Below are positions 1 to 11,013 of a stretch of DNA of 64,000 bases, one piece after another. The stretch lies in the NCBI RefSeq assembly GCF_025486315.1, contig NZ_JAOOPY010000019.1, positions 1-64,000 of the forward strand. Direction: 5' to 3'. The notes beneath the pieces were generated by a model. It did not search any database. It was not told the origin of the DNA and was given only the letters and a program-made list of their open reading frames with translations. Each line of letters starts with the position of its first letter. Position 1 is the stretch's first letter. The translations under genes and the position numbers were made by a program. The stretch is from Variovorax sp. N23. GTDB taxonomy: Bacteria > Pseudomonadota > Gammaproteobacteria > Burkholderiales > Burkholderiaceae_C.

Positions 1-113
1 CAGCGAAATAAAGGAGGAGGCCGCAGGCCGGGGGACATTCGCGGAGCAAGGTACCCCGTCGGCGTGATCGCGCCCCGACCACGGCTTTTCGCGTTGGATC
101 GAAAGGAAGACGT

Positions 114-1642
<1,529 letters not shown>

Positions 1643-1643
<1 letters not shown>

Positions 1644-2860
1644 CACTTGTTCTTGTTGTAGACGTCGATGAACACCGCGGCCAGCAGCACCAGGCCCTTG
1701 ATGACCTGCTGGTAGTCGATGCCGATGCCGAGGATCGACATGCCGTTGTTCATCACGCCCATGATGAAGGCGCCGATGACCGCGCCCATCACCTTGCCCA
1801 CGCCGCCGGAGGCCGAGGCGCCGCCGATGAAGCAGGCCGCGATCACGTCGAGCTCGAAGCCCAGGCCGGCCTTGGGCGTGGCGGTGTTGAGCCGTGCGGC
1901 GAACACCAGCCCGGCAAGCGCCGCCAGTGCGCCCATGTTCACGAAGGTCAGGAAGGCCAGGCGCTGGGTCTTGATGCCCGACAGCCGCGCCGCCTTCTCG
2001 TTGCCGCCGAGCGCATAGATGCGCCGGCCGATGGTGGTGCGGTTGGTGACGAAGTCGTAGACCACGATCAGCACCGCCATCACGACCAGCACGTTCGGCA
2101 GGCCCTTGTACGACGCGAGCAGCCAGCTGAAGAACAGGATGACCAGCGCGAAGAACACGTTCTTCACCAGGAAGAAGGTGTAGGGCTCCTGCTCCATGCC
2201 GTGCGCCGCCAGCTTGGCGCGGCCGCGCAGCTTGAAGAAGACCAGGGCCGCAGCCGCCAAGGCGCCGACGATCAGCGACGTGGTGCGCATCGTGTCACCG
2301 CCGAGCGGGTCGGGGATGAAGCCGGAGCTGAGCTTCTGGAAGGTCTCGGGGAACGGCCCGAGCGACTGGCCCTGCAGCAGCGCGAGCGTCAGGCCCTTGA
2401 AGACCAGCATGCCCGCGAGCGTGACGATGAACGAGGGGATCTTGCCGAAGGCCACGAACCAGCCCTGCGCCGCGCCGATGAGCGCGCCCGCGGCGATGCT
2501 GACGATGGCGGTCGGCAGGTAGCCCCAGTCGTACTGCACCATCAGCACCGCCGCCAGCGCGCCGATGAAGCCGCAGACCGAGCCGACCGACAGGTCGATG
2601 TGGCCGGCCACGATCACCAGCAGCATGCCCAGCGCCATGATCACCACGTAGCTGTTCTGCAGCACGAGGTTGGTCAGGTTGAGCGGCCGCATCAGCGTGC
2701 CGTCGGTCAGTACCTGGAACAGCACCATGATCGCGACCAGCGAGATCAGCATGCCGTATTCGCGCAGGTTGTTCTTGAGAAAACCCGCATGCAGCTTGCC
2801 GCTGGGGGCGGGCGTCAACGGGACGGCGGGCTGTGCCGCTTCGGTGTCACTGGGGGACAT
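1643..2860 (-). CDS. gguB: Multiple-sugar ABC transporter permease GguB
   Basis: A 405-residue inner-membrane permease of the BPD_transp_2 family. It has a short polar N-terminus of about 35 residues followed by many hydrophobic segments. The conserved stretch with HIDLSVGS sits near residue 90 and the EAA-like [10 protein letters not shown] loop near 350. The length matches GguB/MmsB rather than the shorter RbsC group. It should form the channel for sugars delivered by ChvE and driven by GguA. Its ATG overlaps the end of gguA by 14 bases and its stop overlaps the ytfR start, so translation is probably coupled. It is the only permease gene visible in this operon. Confidence 0.9.
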
Positions 2861-4403
2861 GGACGGAACTCCCTGAATTCACGATCGCGCGCATGATGCG
2901 CTCCTGCGAGGCCTCTGCCACCGGGTATTCGGCGACGAAGCGGCCTTCGTTCATCACATAGATCCGGTCGCACATGCCGAGCAGCTCGGGCAGTTCCGAC
3001 GAGATCATCAGGATGCCTTTGCCCTCCTGGGCGAGCTGGTCGATGATGGTGTAGATCTCGTACTTGGCGCCGACGTCGATGCCGCGCGTCGGCTCGTCGA
3101 GGATCAGCAACTCCGGCTTGGCGAACAGCCACTTGCTCAGCACCACCTTCTGCTGGTTGCCGCCCGACAGGTTCACCACCAGCTGGTCGGTGCCGGAACA
3201 GCGGATGCGCAGGGCGCGGCGGTAGTCGCCCGCCACCTTCCATTCGCGGCCCTCGTCGATGACGGCGCCGGTCGAGACCGCTTCCAGGTTCGCCAGCGTG
3301 ATGTTCTTGCGGATGTCTTCCTCGAGCACCAGGCCGTAGCCCTTGCGGTCCTCGGTGACGTAGGCGATGCCGTGGTCGATCGCCTTGCGCACCGTGCTCA
3401 CGTCCACCGGCTGACCGTTCATGCGCACCGTGCCGCGGATGCGCTGGCCCCAGGAGCGGCCGAACACGCTCATCGCGAACTCGGTGCGGCCGGCGCCCAT
3501 CAGGCCGGCGATGCCGACGATCTCGCCGCGACGCACGTTCAGCGCGACGCCCTTGATCATCTCGCGCTCGGCGTGCACCGCATGGTGCACATGCCAGTCG
3601 CTGACCTCGAACACCGTCTCCCCGATGCGCGGTGTGCGCTGCGGGTAGCGGTGCGCCATGTCGCGCCCGACCATACCGCGGATGATCCGGTCCTCGCTGA
3701 TCGGCGCGGCGCGGCAGTCCATGGTCTCGACCGTGGTGCCGTCACGCAGCACGGTGATCGCGTCGGCCACCTTGGCGATCTCGCCCAGCTTGTGCGAGAT
3801 CAGGATCGACGCGATGCCCTGGCGCTTGAGTTCCAGCAGCAGTGCCAGCAGCGCGTCGCTGTCTCGCTCGTTGAGACTCGCGGTCGGCTCGTCGAGGATC
3901 AGCAGCTTCACATCCTTCGATAGCGCCTTGGCGATCTCCACCAGCTGCTGCTTGCCCACGCCCAGGTCGGTGACCAGCGTGGTGGGCGACTCGGCCAGGC
4001 CGACCTTGGCCAGCAGCGCGCGCGTCTTCGCATGCGCGGCGAACCAGTCGATCACGCCGCCACGGGCGATCTCGTTGCCCATGAAGATGTTCTCGGTGAT
4101 CGAGAGCAGGGGCACCAGCGCGAGCTCCTGGTGGATGATGATGATGCCGAGCTTCTCGCTGTCGGCGATGCCGCGGAAACGCCGCGGCGCACCCTCGAAG
4201 CGGATCTCGCCCTCGTAGCTGTCGCAGGGGTAGACGCCGCTGAGCACCTTCATCAGCGTCGACTTGCCGGCACCGTTCTCACCCACCACCGCATGGATCT
4301 CGCCGGCGCGCACCGCCAGTTCGACCTGGCTCAGCGCCTTCACGCCGGGGAAGGTCTTGGTGATGCCCCGCATCTCCAGCAGGGTGTCGCCGGTGGCGCT
4401 CAC
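2847..4403 (-). CDS. gguA: Multiple-sugar ABC transporter ATP-binding protein GguA
   Basis: A 518-residue duplicated ATPase. The N-terminal half carries Walker [10 protein letters not shown] near residue 40. The C-terminal half carries LSGGNQQK and the Walker B stretch [12 protein letters not shown]. Length and order match the Agrobacterium chvE-gguA-gguB cassette, which imports several aldoses. The start codon is GTG and overlaps the chvE stop as GTGA, so ribosomes probably pass directly from chvE. It acts on the cytoplasmic face of GguB. The second Walker A is degenerate (GAGRTE), as in all CUT2 ATPases, and is not a defect. Confidence 0.9.
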   Translation of the reverse strand: MSATGDTLLEMRGITKTFPGVKALSQVELAVRAGEIHAVVGENGAGKSTLMKVLSGVYPCDSYEGEIRFEGAPRRFRGIADSEKLGIIIIHQELALVPLLSITENIFMGNEIARGGVIDWFAAHAKTRALLAKVGLAESPTTLVTDLGVGKQQLVEIAKALSKDVKLLILDEPTASLNERDSDALLALLLELKRQGIASILISHKLGEIAKVADAITVLRDGTTVETMDCRAAPISEDRIIRGMVGRDMAHRYPQRTPRIGETVFEVSDWHVHHAVHAEREMIKGVALNVRRGEIVGIAGLMGAGRTEFAMSVFGRSWGQRIRGTVRMNGQPVDVSTVRKAIDHGIAYVTEDRKGYGLVLEEDIRKNITLANLEAVSTGAVIDEGREWKVAGDYRRALRIRCSGTDQLVVNLSGGNQQKVVLSKWLFAKPELLILDEPTRGIDVGAKYEIYTIIDQLAQEGKGILMISSELPELLGMCDRIYVMNEGRFVAEYPVAEASQERIMRAIVNSGSSVHVPQ

Positions 4404-5479
4404 TTGATCTGGCTTTCCTTGTAGTAGCCGCTGTCCACCAGCGCCTGCTTCCAGTTCGTGATGTCCACGCTCACCGGCTTGAGCAGGTACGCGGGTACCA
4501 CCTTCACGCCGTTGTTGTAGGTCTTGGTGTCGTTCACTTCGGGCTGCTTTCCGGCCATCATTGCGTCGACCATCGCGACCGTGACCTTGGCGAGTTCGCG
4601 CGTGTCCTTGAACACGGTCGATGTCTGTTCCTTCTTCAGGATCGACTTGACCGACTGCACTTCGGCGTCTTGCCCCGTCACCACCGGCATCGGCAGCTTC
4701 GGCGTGCCGTAGCCCACGCCCTTGAGCGAGGAGATGATGCCGATCGAGATGCCGTCGTAGGGCGAGAGCACCGCATCGACCTTGTCCTTGGTGTAGTAGG
4801 CCGACAGCAGGTTGTCCATGCGGGCCTGCGCCACCGCGCCGTCCCAGCGCAGGGTCGAGACCTTGTCCATGCCCGTCTGCTTGCTGCGCACCACCAGCTT
4901 GCCGCTGTCGATGTAGGGCTTCAACACCGACATCGCGCCGTTGTAGAAGAAGAAGGCGTTGTTGTCGTCCGGCGAGCCGCCGAACAGTTCGATGTTGAAC
5001 GGGCCCTTGCCGGCCTTCAGGTCGAGCGCCTTCTCGATGTAGGCCGCCTGCAGCACGCCGACCTGGAAGTTGTCGAAGGTGGCGTAGTAGTCGACGTTCT
5101 TCGAGCCCTTGATGAGCCGGTCGTACGCGATCACCTTCACGCCCTTGTCGGCCGCTTTCTGCAGCACATCGGACAGCGTGGTGCCGTCGATGGCGGCGAT
5201 CACCAGCACCTTGGCGCCCTTGGTCACCATGTTCTCGATCTGCGCGAGCTGGTTGGGGATGTCGTCGTCGGCGTACTGCAGGTCGGTCTTGTAGCCCTTC
5301 TCCTGGAAGTACTTGACCATGTTGGCGCCGTCGGCGATCCAGCGGGCCGACGACTTGGTCGGCATCGAGATGGCGATCGGGCCCTTGTCCTGGGCGTGCA
5401 CCACCTGCACCAGCGAGGTGGCGCCGAGGGCGCCGGTGACGGCGATGGCCAGCAGTGTCTTGAGGAAGTTGCGTTTCAT
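4400..5479 (-). CDS. chvE: Periplasmic sugar-binding protein ChvE
   Basis: A 359-residue receptor with a Sec signal peptide: MKRNFLK, a hydrophobic core, then cleavage near VHAQ. The mature chain is very close to Agrobacterium ChvE as I recall it. Shared blocks include [27 protein letters not shown]-like [20 protein letters not shown] and [12 protein letters not shown]. ChvE binds arabinose, galactose, glucose, xylose and related aldoses for uptake. In Agrobacterium it also presents sugars to the VirA sensor; no virA-like gene is seen here. A GAGGAA ribosome site lies in the 11-base gap after ytfQ. Regulation by the nearby GbpR-like LysR protein is expected from the Agrobacterium precedent. 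Confidence 0.92.
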   Translation of the reverse strand: MKRNFLKTLLAIAVTGALGATSLVQVVHAQDKGPIAISMPTKSSARWIADGANMVKYFQEKGYKTDLQYADDDIPNQLAQIENMVTKGAKVLVIAAIDGTTLSDVLQKAADKGVKVIAYDRLIKGSKNVDYYATFDNFQVGVLQAAYIEKALDLKAGKGPFNIELFGGSPDDNNAFFFYNGAMSVLKPYIDSGKLVVRSKQTGMDKVSTLRWDGAVAQARMDNLLSAYYTKDKVDAVLSPYDGISIGIISSLKGVGYGTPKLPMPVVTGQDAEVQSVKSILKKEQTSTVFKDTRELAKVTVAMVDAMMAGKQPEVNDTKTYNNGVKVVPAYLLKPVSVDITNWKQALVDSGYYKESQIK

Positions 5480-5490
5480 GGGTCGGTTCC

Positions 5491-6456
5491 TCAGTACTTG
5501 CGGTTCGGGAGTTCCTTGGCGGCGACTTCCATCGGGAAGATGCCCTCCACGGTGACGATGCGCTTGGGCAGCGACTTGCCGGCCTTGATGTCCTTCACGG
5601 CGCTCATCAGCTGCGGGCCGAGCAGCGGGCTGCATTCGACCGACACGTTGAGCTTGCCGGCGATCATGGCTTCGAAGGCGCCCTTGACGCCGTCGATCGA
5701 GATGATGGTGATGTCCTTCGCGGGCTTGAGGCCCGCTTCCTCGATCGCCTGGATGGCGCCGATCGCCATGTCGTCGTTGTGCGCGAACAGCACGTTGATC
5801 TTCTTGCCCTCGGCCTTGAGGAAGGCTTCCATCACCTCCTTGCCCTTGGCGCGGGTGAAGTCGCCGGTCTGCGAGCGGATGATCTTGAACTTCGGGTCGG
5901 CCTTGATGATTTCCTCGAAGCCCTTCTTGCGGTCGATGGCCGGGGCCGAACCCACCGTGCCCTGCAGTTCGACGATGTTCACGTCGGTCTTCGTGTCCTT
6001 CATCTTGTCGACCAGCCAGCGGCCGGCCTTGCGGCCTTCTTCGACGAAGTCGGAGCCCATGAAGGTGACGTAGAGCGTGTCGTCCTTGGTGTTGACGGCG
6101 CGGTCGGTCAGCACCACCGGAATCTTCGCGGCCTTGGCCTCGCGCAGCACCGTCTCCCAGCCCGACTCGACCACCGGTGAGAAGGCGATCACGTCGACCT
6201 TCTGCGCGATGTACGAGCGGATCGCCTTGATCTGGTTCTCCTGCTTCTGCTGCGCGTCGGAGAACTTGAGCTCGATGCCCGCGTCCTTGGCCGCGGACTT
6301 GATCGACTCGGTGTTGGCGGTGCGCCATTCGCTTTCGGCGCCGACCTGGGCGAAGCCCAGCACGAGCTTCTTCTGCGCCAGCACGGTGGCGGGCAGCAGC
6401 CCGGCGAGGGTGGCGGCCGCCAGGCTGGCGGTGACGGTGCGTCGGTTCATGGACAT
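5491..6456 (-). CDS. ytfQ: Periplasmic sugar-binding protein, YtfQ type
   Basis: A 321-residue periplasmic receptor of the LacI-like Peripla_BP_4 family with a signal peptide ending near LAQ at about residue 27. Blocks such as [22 protein letters not shown]-like [32 protein letters not shown] and [14 protein letters not shown] match E. coli YtfQ, the galactofuranose/galactopyranose receptor. The start is set by an AGGAGA ribosome site eight bases before ATG; a second ATG two codons in is possible. It is the second receptor in one operon with chvE. This suggests either two substrates or anomer/ring-form specialisation. Confidence 0.87.
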   Translation of the reverse strand: MSMNRRTVTASLAAATLAGLLPATVLAQKKLVLGFAQVGAESEWRTANTESIKSAAKDAGIELKFSDAQQKQENQIKAIRSYIAQKVDVIAFSPVVESGWETVLREAKAAKIPVVLTDRAVNTKDDTLYVTFMGSDFVEEGRKAGRWLVDKMKDTKTDVNIVELQGTVGSAPAIDRKKGFEEIIKADPKFKIIRSQTGDFTRAKGKEVMEAFLKAEGKKINVLFAHNDDMAIGAIQAIEEAGLKPAKDITIISIDGVKGAFEAMIAGKLNVSVECSPLLGPQLMSAVKDIKAGKSLPKRIVTVEGIFPMEVAAKELPNRKY

Positions 6457-6509
6457 GGTCAGTCTCCTGTTGTTGTCGAAGGGAAGCGCGGATGAAAGAG
6501 GTGTTGGCA

Positions 6510-7928
6510 TCAGGCCGGCAGGTAGCCGGTGCGCGGGGTGCTGAAGAAGGGCGCTGCACGCCGGTCGATGGCGTCGTCCGCCGCGGTGGTCGGCAGATTC
6601 AGCAGCGTCGTCGCGGCGGCGGCATGGCGGCGGAAGTGCAGCGCATGGCGCAGCGACTGGGTGCACAGCGCGGCGCTCAGGGTGTCGGGCGTGTCGTTGG
6701 CGATCGCGAGCGCGTCTTCGTAGTCGACCGCGCGCAGCACGCAGGCGATCGGGCCGAACAGCGGCTCTCGGGCGATGCGGTGCGCCGGCCGCGCGAGGAA
6801 GAGCGCCGGGCTCAGGTAGTGGCCGGGCGTTGCGCGCGTGAGCGTTTCGCCGCCCCAGACGCGTTCCGCGCCTTCGCCCTGCGCCAGCTGCACCCGTTCG
6901 AGGTGGCGCGCCAGTTCGGCCGCGTGGGGCAGCGGGCCGAGCGCGGTGTCGCGCTCGAGCGCATGGCCCACCGTCAGCGTCGCCAGCCGCTCGCGCAGCC
7001 GGGCGACGAAGGCATCGTGCAACGGCGCCTCGACCACGATGCGGCTCGACGCGTTGCCGCGGTGGCCGTTGACGCCATACGCGCCCTGCACCGCGCAATC
7101 GACCGCCTGCGCGAGGTCGGCGTCGGCCAGCACCACCAGCGTGTTGAGGCCGCCGGTGTCGAGCCGTACCCGGGCGCGCCGTGCCGTGGCCGCCAGCCGC
7201 ACGCGCTCGGCCTTGGCGGCGGAGCCGACGAAGCTCAGCGCCTGGACCTGCGGGCTGTCGACCAGGGCCTGGCCCAGCTCGCGGCCGCTGCCCATCAGCA
7301 GGTTGAAGGTACCGGCGGGAAGCCCCGCGCGGCTGATGACGTCGGCCAGCGCCCAACCGCAGGCCGGCACCCGTTCGGACGGCTTGAAGACCACGGTGTT
7401 GCCCGCGGCGAGCGCTTCGGCCACCTGCGTGGCGGGGATCGCGAGCGGGCTGCTCCAGGGGGTGATGACCCCGACGACGCCGACCGGCGCATGCGAGACG
7501 TCGACCTGCAGCCCGGCCCGCATCACGGCCCGCGTGCCCCCGCTGTCGCCCGCGCCCTGCCGCAGCGCCTCGCCGGCCAGGAACTTCACGCTGCGCCCGG
7601 CCTGCACCGCCTCGGCGACCGCGTCGGCCAGGGGCTTGCCCTGTTCGCGGGCGATCAGCAGGCCCAGCACGTCGCGGCGTTCGAGGATCTCGCTGCCGAT
7701 GCGGTCGAGCACGTCGGCGCGCCGCTGCGGCGTGCTGCGGGCCCAGTGCGGAAAGGCGTCCGCGGCGGCTCGCACCGCGAGCTCGGCCTGGTGACGGTCG
7801 GCGCGGGCGTACTCGGCCACGACCTCGCGGGTGTCGGACGGATTCACGCTGACGCCGGTCGTCGCGCTGGTTTCCCAGCGGCCGTTGATGTATTGCCGAA
7901 CGTTCTGCTGAATCTCGCCGTGTCTCAC
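6510..7928 (-). CDS. Aldehyde dehydrogenase homologue lacking catalytic residues
   Basis: A 472-residue protein with the full aldehyde dehydrogenase fold by sequence: FKPSE near 181, FVGS near 233, EPLFGP near the C-terminus. In this setting an oxidative-pathway semialdehyde dehydrogenase would be expected. The three catalytic positions are altered. The oxyanion Asn of PWNFP is Ser159, the base Glu of ELGG is Asp257, and the nucleophile Cys of GQRCTASS is Gly291 (GHRGNASS, codon GGC). The frame is intact and the gene is first in the sugar operon. It may be a pseudoenzyme with a binding or regulatory role, or be newly inactivated. GTG start chosen for the GAGAGGTGG ribosome site just upstream. 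Confidence 0.8.
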   Translation of the reverse strand: MRHGEIQQNVRQYINGRWETSATTGVSVNPSDTREVVAEYARADRHQAELAVRAAADAFPHWARSTPQRRADVLDRIGSEILERRDVLGLLIAREQGKPLADAVAEAVQAGRSVKFLAGEALRQGAGDSGGTRAVMRAGLQVDVSHAPVGVVGVITPWSSPLAIPATQVAEALAAGNTVVFKPSERVPACGWALADVISRAGLPAGTFNLLMGSGRELGQALVDSPQVQALSFVGSAAKAERVRLAATARRARVRLDTGGLNTLVVLADADLAQAVDCAVQGAYGVNGHRGNASSRIVVEAPLHDAFVARLRERLATLTVGHALERDTALGPLPHAAELARHLERVQLAQGEGAERVWGGETLTRATPGHYLSPALFLARPAHRIAREPLFGPIACVLRAVDYEDALAIANDTPDTLSAALCTQSLRHALHFRRHAAAATTLLNLPTTAADDAIDRRAAPFFSTPRTGYLPA

Positions 7929-8001
7929 CGGGCCACCTCTCGTGCGCTTTGTCTCGTTGCGCTTCGTTGTTCTTGGAAGCGGCGGCCAGTCTAAAAACGA
8001 T

Positions 8002-8046
8002 TTGGATATCGATCCAATCATTTTTTAGTCAGAATAGATATCGATC
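8002..8046. promoter_or_regulatory. Putative paired operator for GbpR-like regulator
   Basis: The 138-bp divergent gap between the sugar operon and its LysR gene is locally AT-rich. It holds two exact copies of ATATCGAT, at 8006-8013 and 8038-8045, 32 bp apart (about three helical turns). The first sits in an inverted repeat TTGGAT-ATCG-ATCCAA at 8002-8017. The same arrangement recurs in front of the dehydrogenase and lactonase genes at 9970-10009. Binding by the adjacent LysR protein is inferred. Confidence 0.55.
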
Positions 8047-8066
8047 GACGGATTCTGGAAAACCCC

Positions 8067-9029
8067 ATGACGACCACCACCCACTGGTTCATCCGCGCGC
8101 GCCTCAAGACGCGCCAGCTTCTGTTGCTGGTGGCGCTGGCCGAGGAGGGCAACATCCACCGCGCGGCGCAGGTGCTCAACATGACGCAGCCGGCCGCCTC
8201 CAAGCTGCTCAAGGACCTGGAAGACGTGCTGGAGGTGCCGCTCTTCGAGCGCCTGCCGCGCGGCATGCGGCCGACCTGGTACGGCGAGACGATGATCCGC
8301 CACGCGCGGGTCGCGCTGGGCAGCCTCAACCAGGCGCACGACGAGTTGCAGGCGCTCAAGGCCGGCAGCTACGGCCAGGTGAACGTCGGCGCCATCACCT
8401 CGCCGGCGCTCGCGCTGCTGCCGCCGGCGGTGGCGGCGGTCAAGCGCGAGCAGCCGAACCTGCGCGTCTCGCTCGAGATCGAGACCAGCCCGGTGCTGCT
8501 GGAGCGGCTGGAGCAGGGCAAGCTCGACATCCTGGTGGCGCGCCTGTCGGAGGAGCACGACAAATCGCAGCTGCGCTACCAGGCGCTGACCGAGGAGCTG
8601 GTCTGCGCGGTGGTGCGGCCGGGCCATCCGCTGCTCGGCACCGCGGGGCTGGCGCTGCGCGACGTGGTCAACGCCAGCTGGATCGTGCCGCCGGCGGGCA
8701 GCGTGCTGCGGCACCGTTTCGAGCGCATGTTCCAGGAGGACGGTCTGGCGCCGCCGATCAACACGGTGGAGACCGCCGCGCTGCTGTTCATCACGCGCAT
8801 GCTGCAGCAGAGCGACATGCTGGCGGTGCTGGCGGCCGACGTGGCGCGCTACTACGCGGCGCACGGCATCGTGGCGCTGCTGCCGCTGGAGATGCCCTGC
8901 CACATGGACAACTTCGGCCTCATCACCCGCACCGACCGGCTGCTCTCGCCGGCCGCGAAGGTCATGCTGCGCGCGCTGCAGGCGGCCAGCCTGCCGGTCT
9001 ACAACCGCAAGCTCGTCTTGGCTGACTGA
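8067..9029 (+). CDS. gbpR: LysR-family regulator, GbpR-like
   Basis: A 320-residue LysR-type regulator. The winged HTH at residues 15-75 (NIHRAAQVLNMTQPAASKLLKDLE) is followed by a LysR substrate-binding domain with VNVGAITSPALALLP. This variant resembles GbpR, the regulator of the galactose-binding protein ChvE/GbpA in Agrobacterium. It is divergent from the operon containing chvE, as in known gbpR-chvE loci. It probably senses an aldose or pathway intermediate and acts through the ATATCGAT repeats in the shared intergenic region. The name is by similarity and context, and the ligand is unknown. Confidence 0.8.
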   Translation: MTTTTHWFIRARLKTRQLLLLVALAEEGNIHRAAQVLNMTQPAASKLLKDLEDVLEVPLFERLPRGMRPTWYGETMIRHARVALGSLNQAHDELQALKAGSYGQVNVGAITSPALALLPPAVAAVKREQPNLRVSLEIETSPVLLERLEQGKLDILVARLSEEHDKSQLRYQALTEELVCAVVRPGHPLLGTAGLALRDVVNASWIVPPAGSVLRHRFERMFQEDGLAPPINTVETAALLFITRMLQQSDMLAVLAADVARYYAAHGIVALLPLEMPCHMDNFGLITRTDRLLSPAAKVMLRALQAASLPVYNRKLVLAD

Positions 9030-9061
9030 GCTTTCCACCCGCCGTCGATGAAGCCTGCCAG

Positions 9062-9146
9062 GGCACCCGCGGAACTGGCTTTGCCAGGCCGCCGGGTGCG
9101 CCCCCTCGAGGGGGAGGCGGCGACACGCAGTGCGCCGCATCGGGGG
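9062..9146 (-). repeat. Covarying GC-rich intergenic repeat, copy 1
   Basis: This copy occupies the gap between the convergent gbpR and SDR genes. Read on the minus strand it has a CCCCC-TCGA-GGGGG hairpin (9101-9114). Next comes an outer stem GCACCC/GGGTGC (9063-9068 with 9094-9099) enclosing CTGGC-AAA-GCCAG (9075-9087). The second copy, at 47562-47643, keeps the same layout but with compensating base changes. Its position suits a bidirectional terminator, although no U-tract follows. Confidence 0.75.
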
Positions 9147-9153
9147 TGGGCCA

Positions 9154-9936
9154 TCACACCCAGCCGGCGTCGACGGTGAATTCCTGCGCGGTGCACATCG
9201 CTGCGTCGTCCGAGGCCAGGAACAGCACCATGCGGGCGATGTCCTCGGGCATCAGCTTGTCGGGCAGGCACTGGTTGCGCTTGAGCGCCTGCTCGCCTTC
9301 GTCGTCCAGCCACAGCTGGACCTGCCGCTCGGTCATCACCCACCCGGGCGACACGGTGTTGATGCGAATGCGGTCGCGCCCGAGGTCGACCGCCAGCCCG
9401 CGGGTCAGGCCGTTGACCGACGACTTGGCGATCGCGTAGCAGGGGTAGCCCGAGCCCTTGCCGCGCCAGCCGGTCGAGCCGAGGTTGACGACCGAGCCGA
9501 AGCCCAGGCGCTGCATGCCCGGCACCACCGACTGGATGGCGAAGAGCGCCGGCCGCTCGTTGATGGCCATGCGGTCGTCGTAATAGTCGGGCGTGACCGA
9601 GGCCAGCGAATGGCGGTCGTCGCTCGCCACGTTGTTGACCAGCACCGCGAAGTCGCCCAGGGCGGCGGCCGCCTCCGCGATGGCGCCCTGCAGCGACGCG
9701 ATGTCGCGCACGTCGCAGCGGCGCCACCATGGCGCCGGGTGGCCCGCTGCGGTGATCTGCGCGGCCAGCGTGCGGCTGGCTTCCTCGGCGATGTCGACGA
9801 AGGCCACGCGCGCGCCCTGCGCCGCGAAGGCCGACACCATCGCGGCACCGATGCCGCTGCCGCCGCCGGTGATGAAGACCGCGCGGTCGCGCAGGCTGGG
9901 GAAGACGGCGTTCTTCTGAAAGGCGGGTGCGCTCAT
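9154..9936 (-). CDS. SDR-family sugar 1-dehydrogenase (probable)
   Basis: A 260-residue classical short-chain dehydrogenase. The cofactor loop TGGGSGIG is at 23-30 and D48 suggests NAD preference. The NNVAS motif is at 101-105, and the catalytic set is S154, Y167 and K171 (YAIAK). Between gbpR and a lactonase gene it most likely oxidises galactose, arabinose or a related aldose to the 1,5- or 1,4-lactone, the first step of an oxidative (De Ley-Doudoroff or Weimberg-like) route. Substrate is inferred from neighbours only. It is divergent from the lactonase gene across a region bearing the ATATCGAT motif. Confidence 0.82.
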   Translation of the reverse strand: MSAPAFQKNAVFPSLRDRAVFITGGGSGIGAAMVSAFAAQGARVAFVDIAEEASRTLAAQITAAGHPAPWWRRCDVRDIASLQGAIAEAAAALGDFAVLVNNVASDDRHSLASVTPDYYDDRMAINERPALFAIQSVVPGMQRLGFGSVVNLGSTGWRGKGSGYPCYAIAKSSVNGLTRGLAVDLGRDRIRINTVSPGWVMTERQVQLWLDDEGEQALKRNQCLPDKLMPEDIARMVLFLASDDAAMCTAQEFTVDAGWV

Positions 9937-9967
9937 GGCTGTCTCCGAATCTGATGTATTGCAATTT

Positions 9968-10009
9968 GCATATCGATAGATATGCGTTTTTGTGTTTTCC
10001 TATATCAAT
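9968..10009. promoter_or_regulatory. Second putative GbpR-type operator
   Basis: Lies between the divergent SDR and SMP-30 genes. A perfect inverted repeat GCATATC-GATA-GATATGC occupies 9968-9985 and contains ATATCGAT at 9970. A 7-of-8 match, ATATCAAT, follows at 10002, again exactly 32 bp on. The region is AT-rich against a GC-rich background. It is probably the shared control site of both genes, tying them to the transport operon. Confidence 0.55.
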
Positions 10010-10074
10010 ATGCCCTGATACGATCCGCCGCGTCAAGGACCCGGAGCGGTCCGATTGCCGAACCGGAGACATCC

Positions 10075-10998
10075 ATGACCGTGCCTGCCCCCGTGCCCTC
10101 GACGCCGCGCCCCCTCGGCGAGCCCCGCTGCCTCTGGCCCGCCCAGGCCACCCTGGGCGAGGGCACGCTGTGGTCGCCCCGCGAGCGCGCGCTCTACTGG
10201 GTCGACATCCTCGAACGCACACTGCACCGCTGGCAGGCCGACGATGGCGCACGCCGCAGCTGGCATTTCGACGAGGAGATCTCCGCCGTGGCGGAACGCG
10301 CGAACGCGCCGGGCCTGCTGGTCACGCTGCGTCGCGGCTTCGCCTTCTTCGACCCGGTCCGGCCGGAACGCGTGCCGGCGTACCTGCACCAGCCCGAGCC
10401 GTCGCTGACCGGCAACCGCTTCAACGACGGCAAGTGCGACGCCCGGGGCCGCTTCTGGGGCGGCACCATGGACTTCGACTGCGAGGCGCCGACCGGCGCC
10501 CTCTATCGCTTCGACCCCGACGGCCGGTGCACCCGCCATGCGCAGGGCTTCGCGGTCACCAACGGGCCGACCTGGTCGGGCGACGGCCGCACGCTGTACT
10601 TCAACGACACTGTGCAGGGCCGCGTGCTGGCCTACGACTTCGACCCGGAGGCCGGCACGCTGGCCCACGAGCGCGAGTGGCTTCGCTTCGCGCCCGGCGA
10701 CGGCGTGCCCGACGGCATGACGACCGATGCGGCCGGCCGGCTCTGGATCGCGCACTGGGGCGGTGCCTGCGTGAGCTGCCACGACGCGGCGAGCGCGGCA
10801 GAGCTGTGCCGCATCGTGCTGCCGACCTCGCACATCACCAACTGCGCCTTCGGTGGCGACGATTTCTGCACCCTGTTCATCACCAGCGCCTGCAGCGGGC
10901 TCGGCGATGCGCAGCGCGTGGCCGAGCCGCTGGCCGGCGGCTTGTTCTCGGTGCGCATTGACAGCCCCGGTCTGCCGGCGCCACGGTTCGGCGGCTGA
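10075..10998 (+). CDS. SMP-30/gluconolactonase-family sugar lactonase
   Basis: A 307-residue six-bladed beta-propeller lactonase of the SMP-30/LRE family. The expected metal ligands are visible: Glu in LGEGTLW near residue 25, the Asn/Asp of NRFNDGKCD near 115, and Asp in VPDGMTTDAAGRLW near 215. It should open the aldonolactone made by the divergent SDR enzyme to give the aldonate. ATG at 10075 is preferred over an upstream in-frame ATG because that start would run through the operator. The gene converges with galM, 15 bases apart. Confidence 0.85.
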   Translation: MTVPAPVPSTPRPLGEPRCLWPAQATLGEGTLWSPRERALYWVDILERTLHRWQADDGARRSWHFDEEISAVAERANAPGLLVTLRRGFAFFDPVRPERVPAYLHQPEPSLTGNRFNDGKCDARGRFWGGTMDFDCEAPTGALYRFDPDGRCTRHAQGFAVTNGPTWSGDGRTLYFNDTVQGRVLAYDFDPEAGTLAHEREWLRFAPGDGVPDGMTTDAAGRLWIAHWGGACVSCHDAASAAELCRIVLPTSHITNCAFGGDDFCTLFITSACSGLGDAQRVAEPLAGGLFSVRIDSPGLPAPRFGG

Positions 10999-11013
10999 AG
11001 CGGCCGCAGCGCG

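Noticed and set aside
9101-9114. CCCCC-TCGA-GGGGG as a simple intrinsic terminator
   Set aside because: No T-tract follows in either direction, and the same hairpin lies between co-oriented hslV and hslU as part of a larger covarying element.
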